The notes under the pieces are model-generated. The model saw only the letters and a list, made by a program, of their open reading frames with translations. It was not told the origin of the DNA and ran no database searches. This document shows, piece after piece, positions 34,762-44,251 of a DNA stretch of 64,000 bases; positions within the stretch are counted from its first letter, which is position 1; each line of letters begins with the position of its first letter. The translations under genes were made by a program, and so were the position numbers. The DNA comes from Spirosoma endbachense. GTDB lineage: Bacteria > Bacteroidota > Bacteroidia > Cytophagales > Spirosomataceae. The stretch covers positions 434,001-498,000 of the forward strand of contig NZ_CP045997.1 of the NCBI RefSeq assembly GCF_010233585.1. Direction: 5' to 3'.

Positions 34762-35571
34762 TCATTTCTTTAGCGGTGAATCTTTCTCTTTGGCCAGCGT
34801 GTTGAACACGAGTTTATCGGCGAGGGCGGGAAGCCATTTATTTATGAAAACGGTAAATTTCCCTTGTGTTGTCAGGATGAGTTCGCGTTTACGGGATTTT
34901 ACGGCCCGCAGAATGTGGTCGGCACACTCTTCGGCACTCATCATACTGCTTTCGTCACGCATGGTTTCGCCTTTTGCCTGGCCGTGGGCATCAAGAGCTG
35001 AAACACGAATGTTAGATGCTGTGAAGCCAGGACAGGCTGTTAAAACGTGAACTCCGGAATGCAGCAACTCCGTTCGTACGGCCTCTAGAAAGCCATTCAT
35101 CGCGAATTTTGAGGCTGAATAACCACTCCGCACAGGAAGTCCACGGTAACCGGCAATGGACGAAATACCAACAATAGATCCCTTCGTTTTCAGAATGTAA
35201 GGGAGTGCGTATCGAGTGGCATAAACGGTGCCCATAAAGTTTATGTCCATCACTTTCTGGATTACTGCCGGATCCGTGTCAATCAGCATGGAACGCATTG
35301 AAATCCCTGCATTATTGATGAGTATGTCCAGGCGACCAAATCGGGCAATGGTCTGTTCGATGAGCTGTTGAACATCAGATTCCTTGCTAACATCGGCAAT
35401 GAGCGATAGTACAGAGATGCCAGCCTGTTGCAAGTCGGTACTAACTTCCTGAAGTGCATCCGCTTTACGGGCACAGATAACAATACTGGCTCCTTCGCGG
35501 CCAAACGCAAACGCAAGCGCACGGCCAATTCCCGACGATGCCCCTGTAATGAGAACTACTTTATCCTTCAT
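34762..35571 (-). CDS. Short-chain dehydrogenase/reductase
   Basis: ATG at 35571 gives 269 residues beginning MKDKVVLITGASSGIG; an upstream extension is not conserved in character. The classical SDR motifs TGASSGIG, NNAG, the catalytic Ser in ISSIAG and YSASK are present. The C-terminal region beyond residue 200 (AEECADHILRAVKSRKRELILT) is that of the DltE/YqjQ-like subgroup that acts on lipid-like or unknown substrates. It is leftward, 73 nt after a large T9SS cargo gene on the same strand. Confidence 0.9.
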   Translation of the reverse strand: MKDKVVLITGASSGIGRALAFAFGREGASIVICARKADALQEVSTDLQQAGISVLSLIADVSKESDVQQLIEQTIARFGRLDILINNAGISMRSMLIDTDPAVIQKVMDINFMGTVYATRYALPYILKTKGSIVGISSIAGYRGLPVRSGYSASKFAMNGFLEAVRTELLHSGVHVLTACPGFTASNIRVSALDAHGQAKGETMRDESSMMSAEECADHILRAVKSRKRELILTTQGKFTVFINKWLPALADKLVFNTLAKEKDSPLKK

Positions 35572-35644
35572 AATCGTGGGTGCGAAGATAAGGGAATTCA
35601 GTAAAAGGGTAAGTATGGTAACGGGTCGACGGCCAGCCATTCAT

Positions 35645-37882
35645 TCATCGAATTAGCGTCAATGGGCCTTTAAACGTTCGGGTAGTGGTTTGGATGAGGT
35701 AATAATAGGTCCCTGCCGGGTCATTCGTGCCGAGCCAGCGAAATTTAGGGTCGCTGGAGGTAAAGACCGTTCGCCCATAACGGTTCGTGATGTCAACCTT
35801 ATTAAACTGCTCAGCACAGGAATTTTCGGGTAGACCATTGACGGCAAAAAAATCATTGTAACCATCGCCATTGGGCGTAAAAACGTTCGGAACTTTAATG
35901 TCGGCAACCACCGATGGATCTTTTACATGAAAGATGACCGTTGTGGTGTCCGTATGTTTCGGCTGACAGGATCGGTCGTCGGCAATAAAGTCAACCACAA
36001 ACGTAGCTTCCGACTTACCGGCCATCAGTTCGCAGGTCGGTTTCCAGCCGAATAAGGATTGGAGAGCCACGGGGCCGGTTTTATCGGTAAAATTCATGCC
36101 CATGGCTTTATAGTCAAACCCCCGGCCAACCGCCATTAGCCGGATTGTGTCCCGGTCGGGATCATCGCCAATAACTGTGAAGGTGCTGCTCACCGAGTCT
36201 TTAGGGCCAACAGATAGTTCGACTACCTGTTGCGATAGTGTTGTGCGAACAGTTGGCGGTTTACTGGGTAACCCAACTGCCGCCAAATTGACCGTTACGG
36301 TGTCGCGTAGGTTGCGATTGCAGCGGGTATCGGTTACAATAAAATCCACGATGTATTCAGAACGGGTAGCATCGGTGCAGGATGGCTTCCAGGTAAACGG
36401 TTGGGCAACTTTACCAACCCCAGATGCTGAACCAAACGTCATTCCTGCCTGTGCCAGTGTAAATCCACGCCCAACGGCCTGAATCGTGATGTTGTCGTTG
36501 TCGATGTCGTTGCCAAACGCGGTAAATGTTAAAGACGATCCAACCGTGGCATTTCCTTTGTTTCGGGGCAAGTCCGTAGTGGCAACCGGTTTATTATTCG
36601 GCGAAGGAATAATGTTCAGCCGGATGCTGATTGTATCGCTCAACCCTTGTGGACAACCTTCATCGGTGGCCCGGATCAATAGCGTAAAGGGCTGACCATT
36701 TCCACCGACGCAACGCCCAAAACAGAATTTGGTTCGAAGGGTATCGCTCGTACTTCGGGTAAACAGATCGCCCGGAGCCAGAGTGAGACCGGGCAGCGAC
36801 CCGCTCATATTGACAATCCGAATGCGTTGGTTGGGATTTGGATCGGTAACATACAGGTCAAGACAATTGGTGTCTTTTTCGGCAATCGTCAGCACGGTGC
36901 CCTGTGTATAGAACTTTGCCTGTCCTTCTGGCCTGAAGAGTAGCTTTGGCGGATCGTTTTTAGGACAGTCTACCACCAATACCTGATAATCGCGACGGAC
37001 GCGCCCAATCCGAACTCCTTTTCGAAATTCATCTACCTGCACCGAAAACACATGGAGCCCCACGCGATTGGGTGTTACTGTTAAGAGTCCGGTGCGGGCA
37101 TTGACCTGAAGTGGCTGAGTGCCGGGAATTTCATTCGCAACCGAAACGCCCGCGATCCAGGTTACGGGCGGGTAGGGCCCCGGATAGAAAATTGGATTGT
37201 TGAGCTGGTTTAACGCACCAGGGTTAGGCGTGGCACGGTTGCTAAATCCATTGAAAGGCGTGACGATGGTATAACTCAGACTGTCACCATCCGCATCTTT
37301 GGCGCTAAAGTCAAGGCTAAATGGCTGACCTATGCAGGCATAATCCCCTTTAGGAACAGTAAAAACCGGGGATGAATTTTTGGTAGACAGAGCGGGGAAT
37401 TCCAGGTAGAAGGTTGACCCCGCATCGCCGGGATTTTGCAAATTAACAATGCTGCTGTTGCGGCAGCATCGTTCCCACGATAAATAATAGCCACCCGGAT
37501 CGTTAAAAACATTCGGATCAAGATTGATATCCAGTGTGTGCCGAATGAGCCGGGTTCGCAGCATCGCCGTCTGACAGCTGTTATTTGTGTAAGGGACATA
37601 CTCGCTGCTCACCCGATTGAGTGGCACATACCCTAAAAGTTCGTTCGTGCGTTTCGAAAAAACACCGACCGATACGCGCCCATCATCGGCCCCCTGGTCG
37701 CCATTCACATCGTCAAAATAAAGATTTAAATTAATTCGGTGAGAATAGGCACTCTGCGGACCGAGATAACGTAGTTCTAATTCACCTCCAACGATATGCG
37801 TAGCGCGTACAACCCCACTGACAATCAGCAACAAACTGATTATCCCCATCATCAACAAGCGTCTACGGTATAGATGCACCAT
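35645..37882 (-). CDS. Large secreted protein with type B T9SS C-terminal domain
   Basis: A 745-residue protein with a signal peptide (about 1-27) and an N-terminal ATHIVGGELELRYLG region found in many Cytophagales surface proteins. Repeated beta-rich, PKD/cadherin-like modules with DxDxD motifs follow, such as DADGDSLSY and NDIDNDNITI. The last 85 residues form the gliding-motility-type C-terminal domain (VPNVFTPNGDGYNDFFAV, then WLGTNDPAGTYYYLI), the type B sorting signal for the type IX secretion system. It is predicted to be exported to the cell surface, possibly for adhesion or gliding. Confidence 0.9.
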   Translation of the reverse strand: MVHLYRRRLLMMGIISLLLIVSGVVRATHIVGGELELRYLGPQSAYSHRINLNLYFDDVNGDQGADDGRVSVGVFSKRTNELLGYVPLNRVSSEYVPYTNNSCQTAMLRTRLIRHTLDINLDPNVFNDPGGYYLSWERCCRNSSIVNLQNPGDAGSTFYLEFPALSTKNSSPVFTVPKGDYACIGQPFSLDFSAKDADGDSLSYTIVTPFNGFSNRATPNPGALNQLNNPIFYPGPYPPVTWIAGVSVANEIPGTQPLQVNARTGLLTVTPNRVGLHVFSVQVDEFRKGVRIGRVRRDYQVLVVDCPKNDPPKLLFRPEGQAKFYTQGTVLTIAEKDTNCLDLYVTDPNPNQRIRIVNMSGSLPGLTLAPGDLFTRSTSDTLRTKFCFGRCVGGNGQPFTLLIRATDEGCPQGLSDTISIRLNIIPSPNNKPVATTDLPRNKGNATVGSSLTFTAFGNDIDNDNITIQAVGRGFTLAQAGMTFGSASGVGKVAQPFTWKPSCTDATRSEYIVDFIVTDTRCNRNLRDTVTVNLAAVGLPSKPPTVRTTLSQQVVELSVGPKDSVSSTFTVIGDDPDRDTIRLMAVGRGFDYKAMGMNFTDKTGPVALQSLFGWKPTCELMAGKSEATFVVDFIADDRSCQPKHTDTTTVIFHVKDPSVVADIKVPNVFTPNGDGYNDFFAVNGLPENSCAEQFNKVDITNRYGRTVFTSSDPKFRWLGTNDPAGTYYYLIQTTTRTFKGPLTLIR

Positions 37883-37954
37883 AAAAGGAATCGGTTAGGT
37901 AAAGTAAGACCGTCCGGAAACGGCTGCTTAAATTAGCGGTTTTTTAGGACACTT

Positions 37955-39412
37955 ATGCGTAGAAAGAGTCATAAAGCCCCCGAACGGTTGTACGCAGTTT
38001 TGGTCGATGCCGTTGCAGCCGAGGGCAAATGTATTGTACGTACCGAAGAGGGCGTAATTTTCGTCGAAAATCCAACGGGCGGGCCAGGGGTTGCTCCCGG
38101 CGACGTGGTTGACCTCCGAATCACGAACAAAAAAAAGCAATACAGGGAAGCTGTTGCTGAGCGTATACACGAATTTTCGGCGGTCAGAACACAGCCTTTT
38201 TGTGAGCATTTTGGCACGTGTGGCGGTTGTAAATGGCAGCATATTCGGTACGATGAACAATTGCGGTTCAAACACCAGCAGGTTGTCGACCATTTGACCC
38301 GAATTGGTAAAGTGCAATTGCCCGATATTCGCCCGATTATGGCGGCTGAGCCGACCCAATATTACCGCAACAAACTTGAATTTACGTGCGCCGAAGGACG
38401 ATGGATAACGCAGGCCGAAGTGGGTACCAGCCAGCCTGTCGACCCCAGGGCTATTGGGTTTCATGTGCCGGGCCGGTTCGATAAAGTATTGCCGATCAAT
38501 CACTGTTATCTGCAACCCGATCCGTCGAATGCCATCCGGCTGGCCGTTGCCGACTATGCGTACCAGCATGACTTAACTTTATATAACCTGAAAGTTCATA
38601 CGGGCTTTCTGCGGACGCTCATCATTCGAACGGCTTCCTCCGGCCAGCTCATGGTGACGGTGCAGGTTGCACAGGATGAGCCGGAAATGCTGAATGGATT
38701 GCTTTCGTTCCTGCACACCACTTTCCCACAGATCACGTCGCTGAACTACATCATCAACACCAAGAAAAACGACAGTTATCAGGACCAGGAGGTTATCAAT
38801 TGGGGGGGTAAACCTTATATTGAAGAGTTAATGGAAGCGGGTAGCGGTCCTGGCGGGGAGCCGCAACCACTGACCTTCCGGGTTGGACCCAAATCATTTT
38901 ACCAGACCAATGCCCAACAAGCGTTTAATCTCTATAAAGTTGCCCGCGACTGGGCGGGACTGACTGGTCGCGAACGGGTTTATGATCTATATACCGGAAC
39001 GGGCACCATCGCCTTATTCGTTGCCCGGCAGGCGCAGCATGTGATCGGTGTCGAATACGTCGAAGCCTCCGTAGCCGATGCCCGTGTCAATGCCGAAATA
39101 AATGGGATCACCAACACGACGTTTGTAGCGGGCGATATGCGCGACATCCTGACGGATGGCTTTTTTGATCAGCATGGCCGTCCGGACGTAGTGATCACCG
39201 ATCCACCCCGAGCGGGCATGGATGAAGCTGTAACCCGTCAACTGCTGAAAGCGGCTCCTGAGCGTATCGTGTATGTCAGCTGTAATACGGCTACCCAAGC
39301 GCGTGATCTGGGCATTCTGGATGAAGGGTACCGGGTTGCCGATGTGCAGCCAGTCGATATGTTTCCGCATACCCACCACGTAGAAAATGTGGCTCTGCTG
39401 GTGAAACGATAA
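37955..39412 (+). CDS. rlmD: 23S rRNA (uracil-C5)-methyltransferase RlmD
   Basis: A 485-residue RumA/RlmD-type SAM-dependent methyltransferase that makes m5U1939 in 23S rRNA. The TRAM domain (about 10-70) is followed by [4Fe-4S] ligands C83, C89, C92 and C184. The Rossmann core contains YDLYTGTGTIALFVA and VITDPPRAGM, and the catalytic Cys is C443 in YVSCNTAT. Length is slightly above the E. coli enzyme. ATG at 37955 follows the divergent T9SS cargo gene by 72 nt. Confidence 0.94.
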   Translation: MRRKSHKAPERLYAVLVDAVAAEGKCIVRTEEGVIFVENPTGGPGVAPGDVVDLRITNKKKQYREAVAERIHEFSAVRTQPFCEHFGTCGGCKWQHIRYDEQLRFKHQQVVDHLTRIGKVQLPDIRPIMAAEPTQYYRNKLEFTCAEGRWITQAEVGTSQPVDPRAIGFHVPGRFDKVLPINHCYLQPDPSNAIRLAVADYAYQHDLTLYNLKVHTGFLRTLIIRTASSGQLMVTVQVAQDEPEMLNGLLSFLHTTFPQITSLNYIINTKKNDSYQDQEVINWGGKPYIEELMEAGSGPGGEPQPLTFRVGPKSFYQTNAQQAFNLYKVARDWAGLTGRERVYDLYTGTGTIALFVARQAQHVIGVEYVEASVADARVNAEINGITNTTFVAGDMRDILTDGFFDQHGRPDVVITDPPRAGMDEAVTRQLLKAAPERIVYVSCNTATQARDLGILDEGYRVADVQPVDMFPHTHHVENVALLVKR

Positions 39413-39415
39413 CCC

Positions 39416-39448
39416 AAACCTATAAGGTCTCAAAGACCTTATAGGTTT
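39416..39448. terminator. Bidirectional terminator between rlmD and dnaB
   Basis: A 14-bp perfect stem AAACCTATAAGGTC (39416-39429 with 39435-39448) has a 5-nt loop. It lies between convergent stops and overlaps the dnaB stop by 2 nt. Confidence 0.78.
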
Positions 39449-41030
39449 AAAAAGGCGTTTCCTGAGCTGGGTCTGCGTTGCCGAAGTTGGAGCGGTCGTT
39501 GGCCTTGCTCTTGAATACGTTACCCATTGGTGGTGAATCGAAACTACTCAATCCATTTGTATCCGGACTGAATCCCTGTGTAGGAACGGGTTCAAAATAC
39601 GAGTCCAGATCGCAGAATTTGGTGAACTTGTTAATGAAGCGGAGCTGGATTGTATCGAGCGAACCACTTCGGTTTTTAGCGATAATTACTTCTCCAATAC
39701 CAGCGGTCGAGTTGCCGTTTTCATCCTGGGTAATGTTGTAATATTCAGGACGGTAAAGAAAGCAGACCATGTCGGCATCCTGCTCGATAGATCCTGATTC
39801 CCGAAGGTCAGAAAGCTGTGGTTTTTTATCCCCACCGCGCGTTTCAACGGCCCGGCTCAACTGCGACAGTGCAATAACCGGCACGTTCAGTTCTTTCGCC
39901 AGGTTTTTAAGCGCCCGTGAAATCGACGCAATTTCCTGTTCGCGGTTGCCACCACCACGCCCCGATGTATCGCCCGACATCAGCTGAAGGTAATCGATAA
40001 CGACCATCTGAATGTCGTGCTGCGCTTTCAGACGACGGCATTTTGCCCGCAGTTCCAGAATGGATAGGGCAGGGGTATCATCAATGAAAATGGGTGCTTC
40101 GGTCAGCCGCTGAATTTTGTGGTGTAATTGCGTCCATTCGTGCGGAGCCAGTGTTCCTTTTCTGATTTTTTCGGAATCGATCTCGGCTTCAGCCGAAATA
40201 AGACGGTTAACCAACTGGACCGACGACATTTCCAGCGAGAAAATGGCAACCGGTTTGCCATGATCGACGGCCGCATTCCGGAGCGCCGAAACCACAAACG
40301 CCGTTTTACCCATGGCTGGCCTGGCCGCCAGAATGATTAATTCGGTGGGTTGCCAGCCCGACGTTACCCGGTCCAGATTTGTAAATCCTGAGGGTACTCC
40401 GGTTAGCCCTTCCTGGTTTTTCTTGGTTTCCAGTTCATTTAAGGCCATCCGGACGATGGTGCTCATGTCGGCGTAGTTCTTCTTGATGTTCGATTCCGAA
40501 ATCTTGAAGAGCGATTGCTCCGTGCGGTCGAGGAGTTCAAACACATCGGTCGTGTCCTCATAGGCATCGCGCAGAATCGTAGACGACATCGCGATCAGCG
40601 CCCGTTTCAGCGCCTGTTCTGAAATGACGCGGGCGTGATATTCAATATTAGCTGCCGAATTGACCCGGAATGTTAATTCAGCGACAAATCCACCGCCACC
40701 GACAATCTCAATCTCTCCTGTTTTGCGAAGTTGATTGGTAACCGTTAGCAGATCGATCGGATCGGAGTTGCCGAATAGAGTCAGTATTGCATTATAAATA
40801 CGCTGATGGGACTCCTTATAGAACGTTTCAGGCTTAAGAATATCAACGACCGATGAGAGGGCATCTTTTTCGATCATTAACGCACCCAACACCGCTTCTT
40901 CCAGATCGAGCGCTTGTGGCGGCAGTTTACCAAGCCCCGTATCGAGCCAGTGATTGCCTGCTTGCTGACGGCCTCCGGCAAAGGCCGAGGGTTTGCGAAG
41001 GTGTTGGTTAGGGCGTGCGTTATTTTCCAT
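39447..41030 (-). CDS. dnaB: Replicative DNA helicase DnaB
   Basis: A 527-residue hexameric helicase of the replication fork. The N-terminal primase-interaction domain begins at LPPQALDLEEAVLGALM (about 35). The RecA-like C-terminal domain carries Walker A ARPAMGKTAF with K242, Walker B QMVVIDYLQLM, and the SQLSRAVETR arginine-finger region. A low-complexity tail of about 60 residues follows. No intein is present. ATG at 41030 is the clear start. Confidence 0.96.
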   Translation of the reverse strand: MENNARPNQHLRKPSAFAGGRQQAGNHWLDTGLGKLPPQALDLEEAVLGALMIEKDALSSVVDILKPETFYKESHQRIYNAILTLFGNSDPIDLLTVTNQLRKTGEIEIVGGGGFVAELTFRVNSAANIEYHARVISEQALKRALIAMSSTILRDAYEDTTDVFELLDRTEQSLFKISESNIKKNYADMSTIVRMALNELETKKNQEGLTGVPSGFTNLDRVTSGWQPTELIILAARPAMGKTAFVVSALRNAAVDHGKPVAIFSLEMSSVQLVNRLISAEAEIDSEKIRKGTLAPHEWTQLHHKIQRLTEAPIFIDDTPALSILELRAKCRRLKAQHDIQMVVIDYLQLMSGDTSGRGGGNREQEIASISRALKNLAKELNVPVIALSQLSRAVETRGGDKKPQLSDLRESGSIEQDADMVCFLYRPEYYNITQDENGNSTAGIGEVIIAKNRSGSLDTIQLRFINKFTKFCDLDSYFEPVPTQGFSPDTNGLSSFDSPPMGNVFKSKANDRSNFGNADPAQETPF

Positions 41031-41318
41031 CTCTTACTGCAAGTTTACGCATTCATCCCTGCATAAGGCAAGCCCTGGTTGCCTGTTGGTTCGTTCATAT
41101 AAGCCACGATTTGCCCGTAACATTCTGGTAATGTTGGCACTACCAGCCTGAAAAAAAATTACTTTTTTTGCGCAACGGTAGAGGGGCATTTTCGCGTATA
41201 GGATATAAAAAACGGCAGGAGGCTGTGTGTCAGCAAGGTAGCAATTTCTTCACACAAATGCATCCATTTTTATCCACAGGGCGCACTAGGTAAGAAATTA
41301 GTATATACGAATAATTTT

Positions 41319-42356
41319 TTGGCGAAATGTGTTGTAGAAGAAGAGAAATCGCTTACTTTTCGGAATCACATTTTAAACGCTAACTATCGTTTGGTCGAAA
41401 AAGTCATCACCCTCGACAATGTCTCGCTCATCGACTTTCTGGGCGTAGAGAACCACAACATTAAAGAAGTGGCTGCTGCGTTCCCTATGAGCAAAATCAT
41501 TTCACGCGGTAACGAAATCCGGATCAAAGGCACTACGCCCGAGATTACCCGCATCAGTGATATCCTGGATTCGCTGATGGAACATTATCAAAAGTACGGC
41601 AAAATCACTCAGGAAAACGTGCAGAACTACATCAGTCATAGCGGTCAGCCTCTTGGTAGTAACGGGGGAATACTGCCTGTGCTACCCGATGATGATGAAG
41701 TGCTCGTTTATGGCAATCGTGGCGTCGTCGTACGCGCAAGAACCGATAACCAGAAACGTCTGGTTGAAGCGGCCGAAAAGTACGATCTGGTATTTGCCAT
41801 CGGTCCGGCCGGTACAGGTAAAACCTACACCGCTGTTGCGATTGCGGTCAGGGCGCTCAAAAATAAGGAAGTAAAGAAAATTATCATTACGCGCCCCGCC
41901 GTTGAAGCAGGTGAAAATCTGGGCTTTTTGCCGGGTGATCTCAAGGAAAAGATAGACCCTTATCTGCGGCCTATTTATGATGCACTCGATGATATGATTC
42001 CGGCTGAAAAGCTGAAGTTTTATACCGAAAATCGAATCATCGAAATCGCTCCACTGGCCTACATGCGTGGCCGAACGCTCAATAATGCGTTTATTCTGCT
42101 CGATGAAGCGCAGAACACGACGCCGATGCAGATGAAGATGTTTCTGACCCGGATGGGGCCATCGTCGAAGGCGATCATCACCGGTGACCGATCACAGATT
42201 GACCTGCCCAATCGGCAGAAATCAGGACTTATTGAATCTGTTGAGATTCTGAAATCGATAAAGGAAATCGCTTTCGTCGAACTTGACGGTCGCGATGTTG
42301 TGCGGCATCGGCTTGTGCGGGAAATTATCACAGCATATGAAAAAGCAGGGCAATAG
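41319..42356 (+). CDS. phoH: PhoH-like ATPase
   Basis: A 345-residue PhoH family P-loop ATPase. Walker A is GPAGTGKT (162-169) and Walker B is FILLDEAQN. TRMGPSSKAIITGDRSQIDLP is the characteristic block linked to RNA metabolism and phosphate starvation. The N-terminus (NVSLIDFLGVENHNIKEVAAAFP) is typical for Bacteroidota. The start appears to be TTG at 41319, because no in-frame ATG precedes the conserved region. Its 3' end overlaps the next gene by 20 nt. Confidence 0.93.
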   Translation: MAKCVVEEEKSLTFRNHILNANYRLVEKVITLDNVSLIDFLGVENHNIKEVAAAFPMSKIISRGNEIRIKGTTPEITRISDILDSLMEHYQKYGKITQENVQNYISHSGQPLGSNGGILPVLPDDDEVLVYGNRGVVVRARTDNQKRLVEAAEKYDLVFAIGPAGTGKTYTAVAIAVRALKNKEVKKIIITRPAVEAGENLGFLPGDLKEKIDPYLRPIYDALDDMIPAEKLKFYTENRIIEIAPLAYMRGRTLNNAFILLDEAQNTTPMQMKMFLTRMGPSSKAIITGDRSQIDLPNRQKSGLIESVEILKSIKEIAFVELDGRDVVRHRLVREIITAYEKAGQ

Positions 42357-43692
42357 CCTGACGAACACATTTCTAAGAACCGACTGGCTATGGCTGGCCG
42401 GTTCTTTTATGTACTTTCTGATGTCGCCAGCGTGGGCACAGATACCAAGTGACACGGATCTAAAGCGGTGTGGCACCAGCGATTATGAAAAAATGGTTTT
42501 GCAGGTTCGAAACCCGAACCGACTTCAGCAAATTAATGAACTGAACCGCCGAATTCAGGAGGCAGAATCGAACGGTAGTTCGCTTCGACAGGCCGCCGAT
42601 GAGACGGTTTACCGGATTCCAATTGTTGTTCATGTGGTGCATAGTAATGCATCCGGCCAGATTGGTGGGGCTAACAACCCGAATATTTCTGATGAGCAGA
42701 TTGCCTCTCAAATTCAGGTTCTTAACGAAGATTATCGTCGTAAAGAAGGCACGAACGGCTTTAATTCGAGCACGATAGGTGCCGATGCAAAAATTGAATT
42801 TTTCCTCGCGACAACAGACCCGAATGGTCAGCCAACGACGGGGATTACCCGACATTATTACGCCCAGAAATCATCATTTGATATTTTTTCGGATGATGTA
42901 CTCCTTTCGCAGATTGCCTACTGGCCAAGTGACCGCTATCTGAACATCTGGGTAACAACCTTACAAAACAACTACCTTGGCTATACCCAGTTTCCGACGG
43001 CGGCTGATACGATCAAAGGGTTGCCTGGTGATTCGAATGAGTTTGTGGATGGCTCGATGATCGATTATCGGTATTTTGGCCGAAAAATAGGTACAGTAAC
43101 CAGTTCTACCTACTCGCTGGGTCGTACGGCAACCCATGAAATCGGCCACTGGCTGGGGTTAATTCATACCTGGGGCGATGGCGATGGGTGTGCCGAAGAC
43201 TACGTGGCCGATACTCCTCCAACAAAATCACCGAATCAGACGACGCAGTGCCGAACTACGTATTCGACCTGTGTGAATGGGAAACAGACTCGTGATCTGA
43301 CTGAAGATTACATGGATTATTCACCAGATGCGTGCATGAATCTGTTTACGAAGGGGCAGGTCGATCGGATGCGGGCCGTGTTGCAGTTCAGCCCGCGCCG
43401 GGTCAAACTTCTCCGGTCGGTAGCAGCTCTGCCTGAAACAGAAACATTGACCATTAACCTGTATCCAAACCCGGCTGCGGCTGACCCGACTGTGGATGTG
43501 CAGTTAAAGGGGTTTCAGTCGTTTTCGGTTGAGCTTTTTGACATGAGTGGCCGGCAGTTACGTGCACTTAATTACGCCGATGCACCCAGTACGCGTGTAA
43601 CGATTCCCATCGGTGGATTATCGACTGGCTTGTACGTCTTACGGGTCAAGACGGGTAATGAAACCTCCAGCAAACGGTTACTTATTCAGTAG
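42337..43692 (+). CDS. M43 (pappalysin/cytophagalysin) metalloprotease with T9SS domain
   Basis: The ATG at 42337 predicts 451 residues with a basic, hydrophobic signal peptide ending AWAQ near residue 35; longer in-frame starts do not improve it. The zinc motif is HEIGHWLGLIH with H267, E268, H271 and H277, the M43 pattern HExxHxxGxxH. C-terminal residues (LYPNPAAADPTVDVQL to GLYVLRVKTGNETSSKRLLI) form a type A T9SS sorting domain, so the enzyme is secreted. The start codon lies inside the end of phoH (20-nt overlap), an arrangement suggesting co-transcription with phoH. Confidence 0.92.
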   Translation: MKKQGNSLTNTFLRTDWLWLAGSFMYFLMSPAWAQIPSDTDLKRCGTSDYEKMVLQVRNPNRLQQINELNRRIQEAESNGSSLRQAADETVYRIPIVVHVVHSNASGQIGGANNPNISDEQIASQIQVLNEDYRRKEGTNGFNSSTIGADAKIEFFLATTDPNGQPTTGITRHYYAQKSSFDIFSDDVLLSQIAYWPSDRYLNIWVTTLQNNYLGYTQFPTAADTIKGLPGDSNEFVDGSMIDYRYFGRKIGTVTSSTYSLGRTATHEIGHWLGLIHTWGDGDGCAEDYVADTPPTKSPNQTTQCRTTYSTCVNGKQTRDLTEDYMDYSPDACMNLFTKGQVDRMRAVLQFSPRRVKLLRSVAALPETETLTINLYPNPAAADPTVDVQLKGFQSFSVELFDMSGRQLRALNYADAPSTRVTIPIGGLSTGLYVLRVKTGNETSSKRLLIQ

Positions 43693-43798
43693 GAAAGTTG
43701 TCTAAGCTATGGATTATAGCTTATTTCGAGAGCTGAACTATCAGAATAAATCGTATACTTGGCAACCGTAACCCAAAAAATTACAACACTGGCAAGTT

Positions 43799-44251
43799 AT
43801 GATAGCAGTTTTAGCGATATCGAATCCTAAGGATCTGGAAATTGCTTTTTCCATCCGGCGAACCGTTTTTGTTGAGGAGCAAAAGGTGCGATCTGAGGAG
43901 GAATATGACGAATTTGAATCAACCAGTACACATTTTCTAGCTCGCGCCGATGGTGAACCCTGCGGTACAGCCCGCTGGAGACGCACATCTAACGGTGTTA
44001 AGTTAGAGCGTTTCGCCGTACTTCAGGCGTTTCGGGGGCAGGGTGTTGGAAAGGCGCTTGTTCGGGCCGTACTTGATGATGTATTTAGCCAACAGCCCGA
44101 GCCGATCGAACGTATTTACCTGCATGCTCAGTTAACGGCCATGCCACTTTACGCGGATTTTGGGTTTGTACCCGTTGGACCGATGTTCGAAGAGGCCGGT
44201 ATTCAGCACTATAAAATGGTATTACCCGGTTCAGCTTATACGAAAGAATGA
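43799..44251 (+). CDS. GNAT family N-acetyltransferase
   Basis: A 150-residue GNAT acetyltransferase. The acetyl-CoA-binding motif A is RFAVLQAFRGQGVGKALVRA, preceded by IRRTVFVEEQKVRSEEEYDEFE, which resembles ElaA/YitI-like members. The C-terminal block is HAQLTAMPLYADFGFVPVG. The acceptor is unknown. It overlaps comEC by 4 nt (ATGA), so the two are translationally coupled. Confidence 0.9.
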   Translation: MIAVLAISNPKDLEIAFSIRRTVFVEEQKVRSEEEYDEFESTSTHFLARADGEPCGTARWRRTSNGVKLERFAVLQAFRGQGVGKALVRAVLDDVFSQQPEPIERIYLHAQLTAMPLYADFGFVPVGPMFEEAGIQHYKMVLPGSAYTKE

